Below, piece by piece: positions 24,496-33,302 of a stretch of DNA of 64,000 nt. The notes under the pieces were generated by a model, which did no database searches, was not told the origin of the DNA, and saw only the letters and a program-made list of their open reading frames with translations. Position numbers and translations under genes: made by a program. Source of the stretch: Candidatus Zixiibacteriota bacterium. GTDB lineage: Bacteria > Zixibacteria > MSB-5A5 > GN15 > FEB-12. The stretch's first letter is position 1; each line of letters starts with the position of its first letter. The stretch covers positions 310,001 to 374,000 of the forward strand of contig JAGNLV010000003.1 in assembly GCA_017999435.1 (NCBI GenBank), read 5' to 3'.

Positions 24496-25677
24496 ATGGT
24501 CCCCAAGAAAGTTGTTATCGAAAAGGCCGACCGGCTCTACCAACTCCCACCCGAACTGGCCGCGTTCCTTCCGGAAAAGGCCCGCCGCTCGCTCATCCGC
24601 AAGACGCCGGCCACCGACCTGGCGACTTTCTCCTGGCCAATTGCGTTCGATGAGGGCGACCCGGCGCCCCCGGCTCGGCTCGGCCAGGCCGACCGCGAAC
24701 AGCTCGCCCGCCTTCGGAGCGAACTGGCGGCTTGGTACCAGACGCGCTTCGGGGTGCGGCTCCATCCCGACAAAGAAATCTGCATCGGCGGCGGAGTCAC
24801 GATCCTGACCATGGCGCTCGCGACTGCTTTTGTCGACCGCGGCGACGCCGTCCTGGTGCCCGAAATCGGTCTGCCGCTGTACCGCCGCGCGGCCGTCGCC
24901 TGCGGCGGCGAACCGATCGTCTACCGGGTCAGCCCGAAGAATGGCTGGCAGCCTGACTTCGAGCCGCTGGAGAGCCGGGTCGGCAAAGCCGCTCGCCTGC
25001 TGTTTCTGAACACCCCGCACAACCCGACCGGGGCCGTCCTCGGCGAACGCGAACTGGGGGATCTGCTCGCCCTGGCCGCCCGCCACCAGACCGGCGTGAT
25101 CAACGACGCCGCCTACCTGACGCTGGCCCCCGGCCGACCGGCCTCGCTGCTGGCACTTCCCGGGGGACGGCGTAACGGGGCGGAAATCGGGTCATTCTCT
25201 TACCTGTTCGGCCTGCCCCGCCTTCCTCTCGGATTCGTGGCCGGCAACCGGGACATCATCAGCGGTGTGCGCCACGCTTTGCGCCTGGCGCCCCCCTTCC
25301 TCCCGGCGTACGCCGTCGAGCGGGCCATCGCCGCCGTCCGCCAGTTCCCCGGCGAACCGCTCCGGCGCCTGCAGACCGCCATCGCCGCCTCCAGGGCGGA
25401 GGCTGTCCGGCTCGTCGACCGGCTCGGCCTGGCAGTCAGCGGCTACGATACCGTGCCCTTCCTCTGGGCGCGCCTGGAACGGCGGCGGTCGGCGGCGGTT
25501 GCAGCCGGCCGCCTGTACCTGCGCGGGCGCATCCTCGCCCTGCCCGGCACCGCGTTCGGAGACAGCGGCGAAGGATACCTCCGCTTCTCCCTCACCGCCC
25601 CCGCTGAACTTTATGCCCAGGCGGGCGAGCGCCTCCGCCGGCGCCCCCACTTGCTGCGGCCGCCGGAGGACTCATGA
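24496..25677 (+). CDS. Aminotransferase class I/II fold protein lacking the PLP lysine
   Basis: 393 aa, normal length for a fold-type I aminotransferase. LNTPHNPTG (residues 171-179) and the NDAAY motif with the PLP-ring Asp204 are present. The Schiff-base segment, normally SxSK...RxG, reads GSFSYLFGLPRLPLGF: the lysine position is Tyr236 and the following Arg is Pro. As written it cannot form the usual internal aldimine. It starts 3 bases after the aldolase stop and overlaps folB by 4 bases. It may be a non-catalytic relative, a PLP-independent enzyme or a lost function; the rest of the gene is intact. Confidence 0.8.
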   Translation: MVPKKVVIEKADRLYQLPPELAAFLPEKARRSLIRKTPATDLATFSWPIAFDEGDPAPPARLGQADREQLARLRSELAAWYQTRFGVRLHPDKEICIGGGVTILTMALATAFVDRGDAVLVPEIGLPLYRRAAVACGGEPIVYRVSPKNGWQPDFEPLESRVGKAARLLFLNTPHNPTGAVLGERELGDLLALAARHQTGVINDAAYLTLAPGRPASLLALPGGRRNGAEIGSFSYLFGLPRLPLGFVAGNRDIISGVRHALRLAPPFLPAYAVERAIAAVRQFPGEPLRRLQTAIAASRAEAVRLVDRLGLAVSGYDTVPFLWARLERRRSAAVAAGRLYLRGRILALPGTAFGDSGEGYLRFSLTAPAELYAQAGERLRRRPHLLRPPEDS

Positions 25678-26075
25678 AAGACGTCATCCGCATCGTCGGC
25701 ATGGCCTTCTACGGCTACCACGGCGTAACCGCCGAGGAGCGCGCCACCGGCCGGCGCTACGAGGTGGACTGCGCGCTCGAGGTCGATCTGGCCGAGGCCG
25801 GACGCTCCGATGAACTCCGCGACACGGTCGACTACGACGAAGTGTACACGGTCGTGCGCGAGACGGTCGAGGGGAAATCGTTCGCCCTGCTCGAACGCCT
25901 GGCCGCCGACCTCGCCATCAAACTGCTTGACAGATTTCCCGTGTACCGGGTAACTTTGCACGTGCGCAAACTGACGCCGCCGATAGCCGGCCATATCAGG
26001 TATATCGAGGTCGAGATCACCCGCTATCAGGCCGATCCGTCAAAACTGGTGGGCGACAACCGCTCTACACTCTGA
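25674..26075 (+). CDS. folB: Dihydroneopterin aldolase
   Basis: 133 aa, standard FolB size. It begins IRIVGMAFYGYHGVTAEERATGRRYEVD with the substrate-binding Glu, has DTVDYDEVY mid-protein, and the catalytic Lys lies in TLHVRKLTPPI. It converts dihydroneopterin to 6-hydroxymethyl-dihydropterin in folate synthesis, the step before FolK, which is encoded next. The ATG overlaps the end of the aminotransferase-like gene by 4 bases. Confidence 0.93.
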   Translation: MKDVIRIVGMAFYGYHGVTAEERATGRRYEVDCALEVDLAEAGRSDELRDTVDYDEVYTVVRETVEGKSFALLERLAADLAIKLLDRFPVYRVTLHVRKLTPPIAGHIRYIEVEITRYQADPSKLVGDNRSTL

Positions 26076-26085
26076 GGAGACCCGC

Positions 26086-26598
26086 ATGCCCGCGACCACT
26101 GTCTACCTGCTCCTGGGATCCAACCTCGGCGACCGCGAACGCAACCTTGGGGCCGCCCGCGACCGCCTCGCCCACATTCCCGGCATCGAGCTGATCGACG
26201 CGTCGGCCATTTACATCAGCGAGGCCGACGGGATGGAGGGGGAGAACCCCGCTTTCCTCAACCAGGTCGTCAAGGCGGAGTACGCCTACCGCGCGCAGGA
26301 ACTCCTCGACGAGCTGGAGAAAATCGAACGGCTCCTCGGCCGCACCGACAAAGGCGGCAAACTCCCCCGCCCCATCGACCTCGACATCCTCCTGTTCGGC
26401 GACGCCGTGATCGCGACCGACCGGCTGACCGTTCCCCACCGCGAACTGCTCCACCGCGGGTTTGTCATGATCCCGCTTCTCCAGATCGACCCCGAGCTCG
26501 TGCATCCGGTCACCCGGGAACCGATTGCCGCGTCAGTGACCGATGACCACCGAAACCAGGTGCTGCTGTACAAAGAGTATGCCGCCCGTTTCATCTGA
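26086..26598 (+). CDS. folK: 6-hydroxymethyl-7,8-dihydropterin pyrophosphokinase
   Basis: 170 aa. HPPK signatures are clear: YLLLGSNLGDRERNL at the start, ENPAFLNQVVKAEY, and RPIDLDILLFGD with the magnesium-binding Asp pair, then VPHRELLHRGFVMIPLLQI. It adds pyrophosphate from ATP to the FolB product. GAGGAG lies 9 bases before the ATG. Its end overlaps the kinase gene that follows by 20 bases. Confidence 0.95.
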   Translation: MPATTVYLLLGSNLGDRERNLGAARDRLAHIPGIELIDASAIYISEADGMEGENPAFLNQVVKAEYAYRAQELLDELEKIERLLGRTDKGGKLPRPIDLDILLFGDAVIATDRLTVPHRELLHRGFVMIPLLQIDPELVHPVTREPIAASVTDDHRNQVLLYKEYAARFI

Positions 26599-27244
26599 GC
26601 CGAATTACATTGCCGTCGAAGGCGTCATCGGCGTCGGCAAGACGACGTTCGCGACCATGCTGGCCGAGCGGATCGAGGCCGACGTCATCTATGAAGACGC
26701 CTTCAACAATCCCTTCCTGGTCGATTTCTACAAGAACCGCAAGCGCTTTGCCCTGTCCTGCCAGCTCTATTTCCTCATGTCGCGGTTCCAGCAGCAGCAG
26801 CAGCTTCGCACCCACGACCTGTTCGCCAAACGCGTCGTCTCCGACTACCTCTTCGCCAAAGACGCCATTTTCGCTTCGGTCAATCTGTCCGACCGCGAGC
26901 TGGCCCTCTACAACAAGATCGCCCCGGCGCTGGCCCAGGATGTCCCGAAGCCCGATCTCGTGATTTACCTCCAGGCCTCCACGCCCAAACTGCTCGAGCG
27001 CATTCGGCACCGCAACTACCCGTTCGAGAAATCGATCGACACCGACTACATCGAAGTGCTCAACAAGGCCTACGACTACTACTTCTTCAACTACACCGAG
27101 ACGCCGCTGCTGGTGGTAAAGACCGAGAACATCGACTTCGTCAACAACCCGAGCCATTTCGACGATCTCATCGACCAGCTGCACAAACCGATCGCCGGCA
27201 AGAAGTACTACTCCCCGTCCGGCGACACCGCCCGCATCGGGTGA
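26579..27244 (+). CDS. Deoxynucleoside kinase (dAK/dGK family)
   Basis: 221 aa from the ATG at 26579 (MPPVSSEPNYIAVEG), starting inside folK. P-loop GVIGVGKT, the ED pair in YEDAFNNPF, the DRS-like segment VVSDYLFAKD, and the LID arginines RIRHRNYPFEKS match bacterial deoxyadenosine/deoxyguanosine kinases. It phosphorylates salvaged deoxynucleosides. A folK-dNK-panB order is a recurring arrangement in FCB-group genomes as far as I recall. Confidence 0.9.
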   Translation: MPPVSSEPNYIAVEGVIGVGKTTFATMLAERIEADVIYEDAFNNPFLVDFYKNRKRFALSCQLYFLMSRFQQQQQLRTHDLFAKRVVSDYLFAKDAIFASVNLSDRELALYNKIAPALAQDVPKPDLVIYLQASTPKLLERIRHRNYPFEKSIDTDYIEVLNKAYDYYFFNYTETPLLVVKTENIDFVNNPSHFDDLIDQLHKPIAGKKYYSPSGDTARIG

Positions 27245-27256
27245 GCGAGCAAGCCC

Positions 27257-28090
27257 ATGTCGAAAGTCAGCCAAACCAAGCGCACCACGATTCAGACCTT
27301 CATCACGAAGAAGGCCAAAGGCGAGAAGATCACTGTCCTGACCGCGTACGACGCTTTCACGGCCGCCCTCCTCGATGCGGCCGGTATCGACGCCGTTCTG
27401 GTCGGCGACTCGGCCGCGAATGTGCTCCACGGTTTCGACTCCACGATTCCGATCACGACCGAGATCATGGTCGCGCACACGGCCGCGGTCGCCCGCGGGG
27501 CGAAACGCGCCCTGGTGATCGCCGACATGCCCTTCCTCTCTTTCCAGCCCTCCGAGGAGACGGCGATCCGCAACGCCGGCGGGTTTCTCAAGGCGGGTGC
27601 GCAGGCGGTGAAGATCGAGGGGGGGCTGGAAATCGCTCCGCTGGCGGCTAAACTGGTCGGCTTCGGCATCCCCGTCATGGGGCACATCGGGCTCACCCCG
27701 CAGTCGATCCACCGCTTCGGCGGCCCCAAGGTCCAGGGACGCGAGGAACGCTCCCGCACCTACCTGAGAGAATCCGCGCTCGCTCTCGAAGAGGCCGGCT
27801 GCTTCTCGATCGTGCTCGAATTGATGCAGGCCGACGTCGCGCGCGAGATCACCGAGTCACTCCACACGGCCGCCACGATCGGCATCGGCGCCGGCGCGCA
27901 CTGCGACGGCCAGGTGCTCGTGATCAACGACATGCTCGGTCTGCACGAGGAGGGTTTCCGCCCCAAGTTCCTGCGGGAATATGCGGACCTGAAGACGATC
28001 ATCGCCGACGCCGTCAGGCGCTACATCGAAGACGTGAAATCCGGCGATTTCCCCGGCGATGACGAATCGTTCGGCCCGCAGCCGCACTGA
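27257..28090 (+). CDS. panB: 3-methyl-2-oxobutanoate hydroxymethyltransferase
   Basis: 277 aa. PanB motifs: ITVLTAYDAFTAALLDAAGID, VGDSAANVLHGFDSTIPIT (metal-binding Asp), VIADMPFLSFQ, KIEGG, MGHIGLTPQS and catalytic ELMQAD. It makes ketopantoate for pantothenate/CoA synthesis. It is the last gene of the rightward operon; only 24 bases separate it from the convergent membrane gene. Confidence 0.96.
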   Translation: MSKVSQTKRTTIQTFITKKAKGEKITVLTAYDAFTAALLDAAGIDAVLVGDSAANVLHGFDSTIPITTEIMVAHTAAVARGAKRALVIADMPFLSFQPSEETAIRNAGGFLKAGAQAVKIEGGLEIAPLAAKLVGFGIPVMGHIGLTPQSIHRFGGPKVQGREERSRTYLRESALALEEAGCFSIVLELMQADVAREITESLHTAATIGIGAGAHCDGQVLVINDMLGLHEEGFRPKFLREYADLKTIIADAVRRYIEDVKSGDFPGDDESFGPQPH

Positions 28091-28114
28091 TCGGACGCCC
28101 GGGCGCCTTATCCC

Positions 28115-30145
28115 CTACAAGCCCAGGTCCGGGTACAGCTCCCGCAAGCGGTTCGTCGTGGCGGAGTCCAGCCCGGCCTCCACGGCGCGCCGGATGCACT
28201 CCTCCCCCTGTGTCCGCCGCCCGGTCGCGAGAAAGTATGTTCCCAGTTCCGCCATCCGGCCCGGCGGCGCCCCGCCATACGCGTTGGCGAGCTCGAGGTA
28301 CCGGAAATAGAGATCGCGGTCGCGCTTGTCGCGGTAGTAGTCGGCCAGCCCGAGCGCGGCCCGATGCTCGGTGGAATCCATCGCCAGCGCCCGGCGATAC
28401 CACTTCACCGCCCCATCCTTGTCGCCCTGCAACCAGAGGAGCTTGCCGCGGTTCACCATGTTGACCGGCTGATGCGGACTCATTCCGAGAGCAATGTCGA
28501 TATAGATTTCAGCGCTGTCGAGCCGACCCGCGGCCAGGAACGTTGCACCGAGATTGCCGTAGGCCGGGCTGAACGCCGGGTTGGCCTGCATCACCTGCCG
28601 AAACAGAGCGAGCGCCTCCGGATATTTCCCCTCGTGGAGCCGATCCAGCCCGTCGCGATTCCACAGGTAGCCGGGAAACCGGGCCAGCCAGGCGTCGTAC
28701 AACTCCTGCGCCTGCGTCGAGTCTCCCCGGTCAAGGTAGTAGGAGACGAGGATGGTCCAACTGATCTGGCTCTTCGGCAGATCCCAGTTCATGAGTTGCT
28801 GGAACTGGTCGGCGGAGGCTTCGGGCGCCGTCTGGAGAGCCGCCCGGCCGCCCAGGATGATGACGTTGAGGCCGAGCGCCAGCAGCACCGCCGGCGCCGC
28901 GACCGCCACCGCGCGGAGCCGCCGGACCAGCGGATACAGACAGACGAGCGCGATCGGCACGCCCGCGAAGGCGAACAGATCCCAGTCGCGCGGCATCCCG
29001 AGTTTTGGATCGAAGATGAACACCGCGCCGGCGGCGCCGAGACCAAAGAGCGCGAGAAACATCACCGCCCGTTTCCCGGCGCCGCGCCGCCGGAGCGCCG
29101 GCATCAACGCCGGCACGCACACCAACAGCCCCGGAAACAGAACCAGCGCCTGGTTGACAAAGTCGAGCAGGTGCGTGTCGGAGAAGAGGGTGTACCCTCC
29201 GACGGTGAACCGGTTCGGGGTCGGCGGCAAAAACGCCAGCCGGAAGAAAGACCACGTCGCCATCGCATGCCGGAAGACGGCGAGTACGGCCGCCAGCAGA
29301 CCCACCGCGAGCGCTGCTTTCACGCCGCGCGAGGCGCGCCCCAGCGCGCGGCCGATCCCGGTATCGGCCAGGAGCAGGAACACGGCCGCCGGAATCAGCA
29401 CGACCCCCATGACGTGAAGCAGGGCGGCTGCCGCCAGCGGCGCGAGGATCCACCACCGGCGGATGCGCCCCTCCGCCGCCAGCAGACCCACCAGCCCGAA
29501 AGCCGCCACGGCCGTGACAAATAGGGCGTACAGTTCAACGTAGCCGCAATACAGCAGCATGTACCCCGGGGTTGTCATCCCGACCGCAAAGAGCAGGCGC
29601 TCGCGCCGGTGTTCAAACAGCCGCGCGGCCGCCCACCAGACCAGCCCTAAGTAGATCAGCCCGGCCCCCACCGCCAGCACCTGAAAACTCAGCAGCGCCG
29701 CCGCCTTGGTCGGCCCGCCGACCAGGTCGCGCACCCACAGGTGCACGAGCGCTTCCCCGAGCGCCCGCGACTTGATGAGCGGATTCTCCGTGGCGTACGT
29801 CCCCAGCAGCGTGTAGCCGTCGCCGAGAAAATGGGTTCTGGCCCGCAGGCCGATAAACAGCGCCGCCATAAGCGCCGTGTGGCTGACCGCCCACCAGGCG
29901 AAACGGCGACCGCCGTCGGACGCGTCCCCCCCGTCGCCGGCCCGCCGCCCATAGAGAAGGACCGCGGCGGCCCACAGCACGGCCGCCGCCGCCGGCGCCC
30001 ACGCCCACGGATCCCCGAAGTACGACGCGGCCGAGAAAGCCCAGAGCCCCCTCGGCCGAACGGTCGAAGCGAGGAGCACCAGCCCGGTAGCGAGCGCGTA
30101 GATGATGCCGACCCCGATGAACTCTCTTCGCATTGTTGCCGCCAT
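28115..30145 (-). CDS. Polytopic membrane protein with C-terminal TPR repeats
   Basis: 676 aa. The first ~440 residues contain around 11-12 hydrophobic segments. The first extracytoplasmic loop has RTHFLGDGYTLLGTYATENPLIKSRALGE, reminiscent of GT-C glycosyltransferase-like membrane proteins. Residues about 455-670 are TPR-like helix pairs (YPEALALFRQVMQANPAFSPAYGNLGATFLAAGRL and similar). GGAGGG lies 11 bases before the ATG. A glycan or protein-modification role is possible but not shown. Confidence 0.8.
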   Translation of the reverse strand: MAATMRREFIGVGIIYALATGLVLLASTVRPRGLWAFSAASYFGDPWAWAPAAAAVLWAAAVLLYGRRAGDGGDASDGGRRFAWWAVSHTALMAALFIGLRARTHFLGDGYTLLGTYATENPLIKSRALGEALVHLWVRDLVGGPTKAAALLSFQVLAVGAGLIYLGLVWWAAARLFEHRRERLLFAVGMTTPGYMLLYCGYVELYALFVTAVAAFGLVGLLAAEGRIRRWWILAPLAAAALLHVMGVVLIPAAVFLLLADTGIGRALGRASRGVKAALAVGLLAAVLAVFRHAMATWSFFRLAFLPPTPNRFTVGGYTLFSDTHLLDFVNQALVLFPGLLVCVPALMPALRRRGAGKRAVMFLALFGLGAAGAVFIFDPKLGMPRDWDLFAFAGVPIALVCLYPLVRRLRAVAVAAPAVLLALGLNVIILGGRAALQTAPEASADQFQQLMNWDLPKSQISWTILVSYYLDRGDSTQAQELYDAWLARFPGYLWNRDGLDRLHEGKYPEALALFRQVMQANPAFSPAYGNLGATFLAAGRLDSAEIYIDIALGMSPHQPVNMVNRGKLLWLQGDKDGAVKWYRRALAMDSTEHRAALGLADYYRDKRDRDLYFRYLELANAYGGAPPGRMAELGTYFLATGRRTQGEECIRRAVEAGLDSATTNRLRELYPDLGL

Positions 30146-30279
30146 GGCGCCGTGTTCCCTCCGCAGGAAGACTTACGCCAGTATACACCGGCGGCGGGTG
30201 CAAGACAAGCTTTCCCGGCGGCCCTGGTCGGCGGAGAATGGGCCGGCCTCGGGTGAGGACCGGCCGGTGAGTGGGGTAG

Positions 30280-31992
30280 TCAGAGGCTGAAGACGCCGGC
30301 GAGGTAGAGCACGGTGAACAGGGCGAAGGCAATCCCGGCTCCGATCGCCAGGTAGAGCCAGACCGGTTTTCCGGGGACCGCGGCCGGCGCCGCCGCCGCG
30401 CGGCTCTCCTGCTGCCGGCGCTCCTCCTGCCGCCGGCGGTCGAAATCCTCCCAGTCCAGGAGGAACTCTGCGCACGACCTGTACCGCCGCGCGATCCGGA
30501 TCGCCAGCAGCCGGTCAAGCATGGCCGCGATCTCTTCGGGCAGGAACATGCGGATGTCGTCGAGATCCAGGTTGTCGTTCTCGTCGTACCGCGGGTTGCG
30601 CCCGGTGAGCATCTGGTGCAGGATCACGCCGATCCCGTACACATCCCCCTGGCGCGAGCTCTTCCGCTCCGGCGGGCTGTACCAGTTCTTCTGCTTGGGA
30701 CCGTCGTAGTGAATCGGCAGGGCGAAATCGGAGAGCTTCACGACGTCGTCTTTGTCAAACAGGATGTTGGAGGGGCGGAGATTGCCGTGGAGGATGTTGT
30801 TCTTGTGGGCGAAGTCGACGGCGGCGGCGACCTGACGGATGATCGCGAGCGCTTTCTCCCAGTCGTACTTCCGCACCATCCGGTCGGCCAGCGAGCCGCC
30901 CTGCATGTACTCCGCGATAATCACCGTCGACTTCCGGTCCCCGCCCGCTCCGTAGATATCGACAATGTGCTCGTGCTTGAGCGTCGCCAGGAGCTTGGCC
31001 TCCTTGCGCCCCGCCTCTCCCTTGTGATGTTTCTTGATCACGTAGAGCCGCTTGTTGACCCGGTTTTCCACCAGGATGGTCGAGCCGAACTGGGTCTCGC
31101 GGATGGTGTCGAGGTACCGGCATTTCCCCAGAAACGATTCGGTCCCGGAGACGGTCAGGTCGGAGGTGTCGCCGCGCAGGCTCCCGCCCCCCATTGCCTC
31201 AAGCAGCGCGTCCTTGAGCTCGACCGCCGCTTGGTACCGCTCGCCCCGGTCCTGGGCGAGGCACTTCGAAATGATCCCGTCGTAGGCCTCTCCCAGGTCG
31301 GCCGTGATCTCCGAAGGGAGTTTGAACTTCCCGAGCGGCTTTTTCCCGCACAGGATCTCGTACAGGATCACGCCCACGGCGTAGATGTCGGTGGTGTGGT
31401 CCACCCCGGCTGAGCTGACTTTTTGTTCGGGCGACATGTACGACAGCGTCCCCATCACAACGTCAGAAGCCGTCATCTCGGCCTCCGGCGTCCCGACAAT
31501 CTGGGCGATTCCGAAATCCGCCACCAGGGCATTGCCCTGGCGGTCGATGAGGATGTTGGCCGGCTTGATGTCGCGGTGGATCACGCCGTTCTTGTGGGCG
31601 TAGTCGAGCGCCTTGCACACCTGCACGATCATCTCGAGTTTCGTCCGCAGCGGGATCTTGGCCGAGTCGATCACCTCCCGCAGCGAGGTCCCGTCGATGT
31701 AGTCCATGACGAAGTAGTAGCGGCCGCCCGCCTCCCCCTTGTCGATGATGTGGACGATGTTGGGGTGGTTGAGCCGGGCGATGACCATCGACTCGCGCTC
31801 GAAGCGGCGGACAATGTCCGGGTCGGTGGAAAGATTCGGCGAGAGAATCTTGATCGCGACGTCCCGGTCGAGCGATTCCTGCCGGCCCTTGTAGATGACG
31901 GCGATCCCTCCCTGGCCGATTTTCGCCGTCAGCAGGTACGGCCCGATCCGGACCGCCTTGGGGGGCGCCGGGTTGTCGACAGCTTGCGTCAT
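30280..31992 (-). CDS. Membrane-anchored serine/threonine kinase fused to a pseudokinase
   Basis: 570 aa. Domain 1 (residues about 17-270) is a complete Hanks-type kinase: GQGGIAVIYKG, VAIK (Lys48), HRDIKPANIL (Asp141), DFG (159-161) and SPEQ. Domain 2 (about 290-515) keeps the fold and a YVIK lysine (320), but HRD has become HGN (402-404), the next Lys is Arg406 and DFG is DFA (422-424), so catalysis is very unlikely. A charged linker and one membrane helix (543-567) end the protein, so the kinases face the cytoplasm. Domain 2 may regulate domain 1 or bind a partner. Confidence 0.92.
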   Translation of the reverse strand: MTQAVDNPAPPKAVRIGPYLLTAKIGQGGIAVIYKGRQESLDRDVAIKILSPNLSTDPDIVRRFERESMVIARLNHPNIVHIIDKGEAGGRYYFVMDYIDGTSLREVIDSAKIPLRTKLEMIVQVCKALDYAHKNGVIHRDIKPANILIDRQGNALVADFGIAQIVGTPEAEMTASDVVMGTLSYMSPEQKVSSAGVDHTTDIYAVGVILYEILCGKKPLGKFKLPSEITADLGEAYDGIISKCLAQDRGERYQAAVELKDALLEAMGGGSLRGDTSDLTVSGTESFLGKCRYLDTIRETQFGSTILVENRVNKRLYVIKKHHKGEAGRKEAKLLATLKHEHIVDIYGAGGDRKSTVIIAEYMQGGSLADRMVRKYDWEKALAIIRQVAAAVDFAHKNNILHGNLRPSNILFDKDDVVKLSDFALPIHYDGPKQKNWYSPPERKSSRQGDVYGIGVILHQMLTGRNPRYDENDNLDLDDIRMFLPEEIAAMLDRLLAIRIARRYRSCAEFLLDWEDFDRRRQEERRQQESRAAAAPAAVPGKPVWLYLAIGAGIAFALFTVLYLAGVFSL

Positions 31993-32015
31993 ATCGTGCC
32001 CATCGGCAAAGAAAA

Positions 32016-32047
32016 ACAGGGATAGCGGAGAATCCCGCTATCCCTGT
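32016..32047 (-). terminator. Terminator after the cohesin-like secreted protein
   Basis: 13-base perfect arms (32016-32028 and 32035-32047) followed on the minus strand by TTTTTCTTT. Confidence 0.9.
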
Positions 32048-32073
32048 AATCATCGGCACGAAGGCCTGATTTC

Positions 32074-32931
32074 TTATTTGACGAGCGTCATTTTTCGGGT
32101 CTCGACCCCATCCTCGTAGGTCAGCCGGTAGAAATAGACGCCGCTCGGCCGCCCCGAGGCCTCAAATGTCACCTGGTGGCTCCCGGCCGCCATCCGACCG
32201 TTCACCAGCGTGGCGATCTCCTGCCCAAGTACATTGTAGACAACCAACTGCACGTCCTGCGCGGTCGGCAAAGTGAAGCCGATCGTCGTGCTCGGGTTGA
32301 ACGGATTCGGATAATTCTGCGCCAGCTCAAACCGCCCCGGCATCAGGTTTTCCTCGTCCTCAATCCCGGTCGGCGACTCCACCAGCACTCCACCGGCCCG
32401 GAACCCCGGCATCATCGTCACCCCCTCCGCCGTCGCTCCCTGCACGTACTTCCACAAGCGGGCGGCCGGTCCGCCATCCGAAAGCGCCGAGTCGATCGCC
32501 AGGGAATCGATCCGGGCCAGCCCGAGCGGCGCCGAGGGCGACACCGTCACCCAGAGGCGCGCAATGATCCCGTTGACGGCCGGAATCGTTGGAATGGGCG
32601 CTACCAGATTCGGCGCCAGCGCAATCTCCACCGTTGTGAGACCCGACGCACTGACGTGGGCCATGCCGGTGAAATCGGCCGTCATGATGGAGCCGACGAA
32701 GCTGACCGAATCCACCGTGAGGGAGGAACTCGCTAGGCGGAGCGGGATATAGATGCCGGTGCTCACTTGGTCGTTGTTGCTCAGTCGAATCGGTACGGCC
32801 ACGTGCTGCCCGGGCCGGGCCGCGACCGTATCCAGTGTGACCTGCGCCGCCCATGGGGCGACCGGCGGAACCGCCTCGCTGCCGGCCGCACAGAGGAGCA
32901 CCGCCAGGACCGTTAACAACAGCTTTCTCAT
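32074..32931 (-). CDS. Secreted cohesin-like protein with type IX secretion tail
   Basis: 285 aa from the ATG at 32931, chosen for the signal peptide that follows (MRKLLLTVLAVLLCAAGSEA) and the GGAAAGGGA site. Residues about 25-185 form a beta-rich domain like cohesins (ARPGQHVAVPIRLSNNDQVSTGI...). Residues about 200-285 are a type IX sorting domain: ELAQNYPNPFNPST, YNVLGQEIATLVNG, GVYFYRLTYEDG, TRKMTLVK. It would be exported and fixed or released at the surface. A cohesin partner for the dockerin-tailed proteins in this window is possible. Confidence 0.75.
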   Translation of the reverse strand: MRKLLLTVLAVLLCAAGSEAVPPVAPWAAQVTLDTVAARPGQHVAVPIRLSNNDQVSTGIYIPLRLASSSLTVDSVSFVGSIMTADFTGMAHVSASGLTTVEIALAPNLVAPIPTIPAVNGIIARLWVTVSPSAPLGLARIDSLAIDSALSDGGPAARLWKYVQGATAEGVTMMPGFRAGGVLVESPTGIEDEENLMPGRFELAQNYPNPFNPSTTIGFTLPTAQDVQLVVYNVLGQEIATLVNGRMAAGSHQVTFEASGRPSGVYFYRLTYEDGVETRKMTLVK

Positions 32932-33244
32932 ACTGCAATCCCTTTCCTTATCATCCTTCTGTGCTTTGGCGTCTTCTGACCCTGCCGATCCGTCCGCGCA
33001 CGAGTTGGAGGAGACCGGCAGGTCCGGCCCCCCTTTGGGCAACCTTCATGCCGGGTCCCCGAAAAACGCCGGCGGTGTGAGCGACGCGGCCCGCCGCCGG
33101 TGGGCTCCCGCAATTAACGCGAAGTCAACAACTTACGATTGTCGACGAGAGAGGGGCTATCGGCTCCGGAGATTTATGCCGGGTGGCGGGGCCTGTGCGT
33201 TGTGCATTCGCTTGCGGTTGGGGCGATCCAGCTACGCAAAAGAA

Positions 33245-33270
33245 AAGCCGACCCGTCGCCGGGTCGGCTT
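33245..33270 (-). terminator. Terminator after the DegP/pseudo-DegP pair
   Basis: 11-base perfect arms (33245-33255, 33260-33270), followed on the minus strand by TTTTCTTTT. Confidence 0.9.
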
Positions 33271-33302
33271 AGCCGTTCTTGCTGCCGGATCAGGCGTTTG
33301 CC

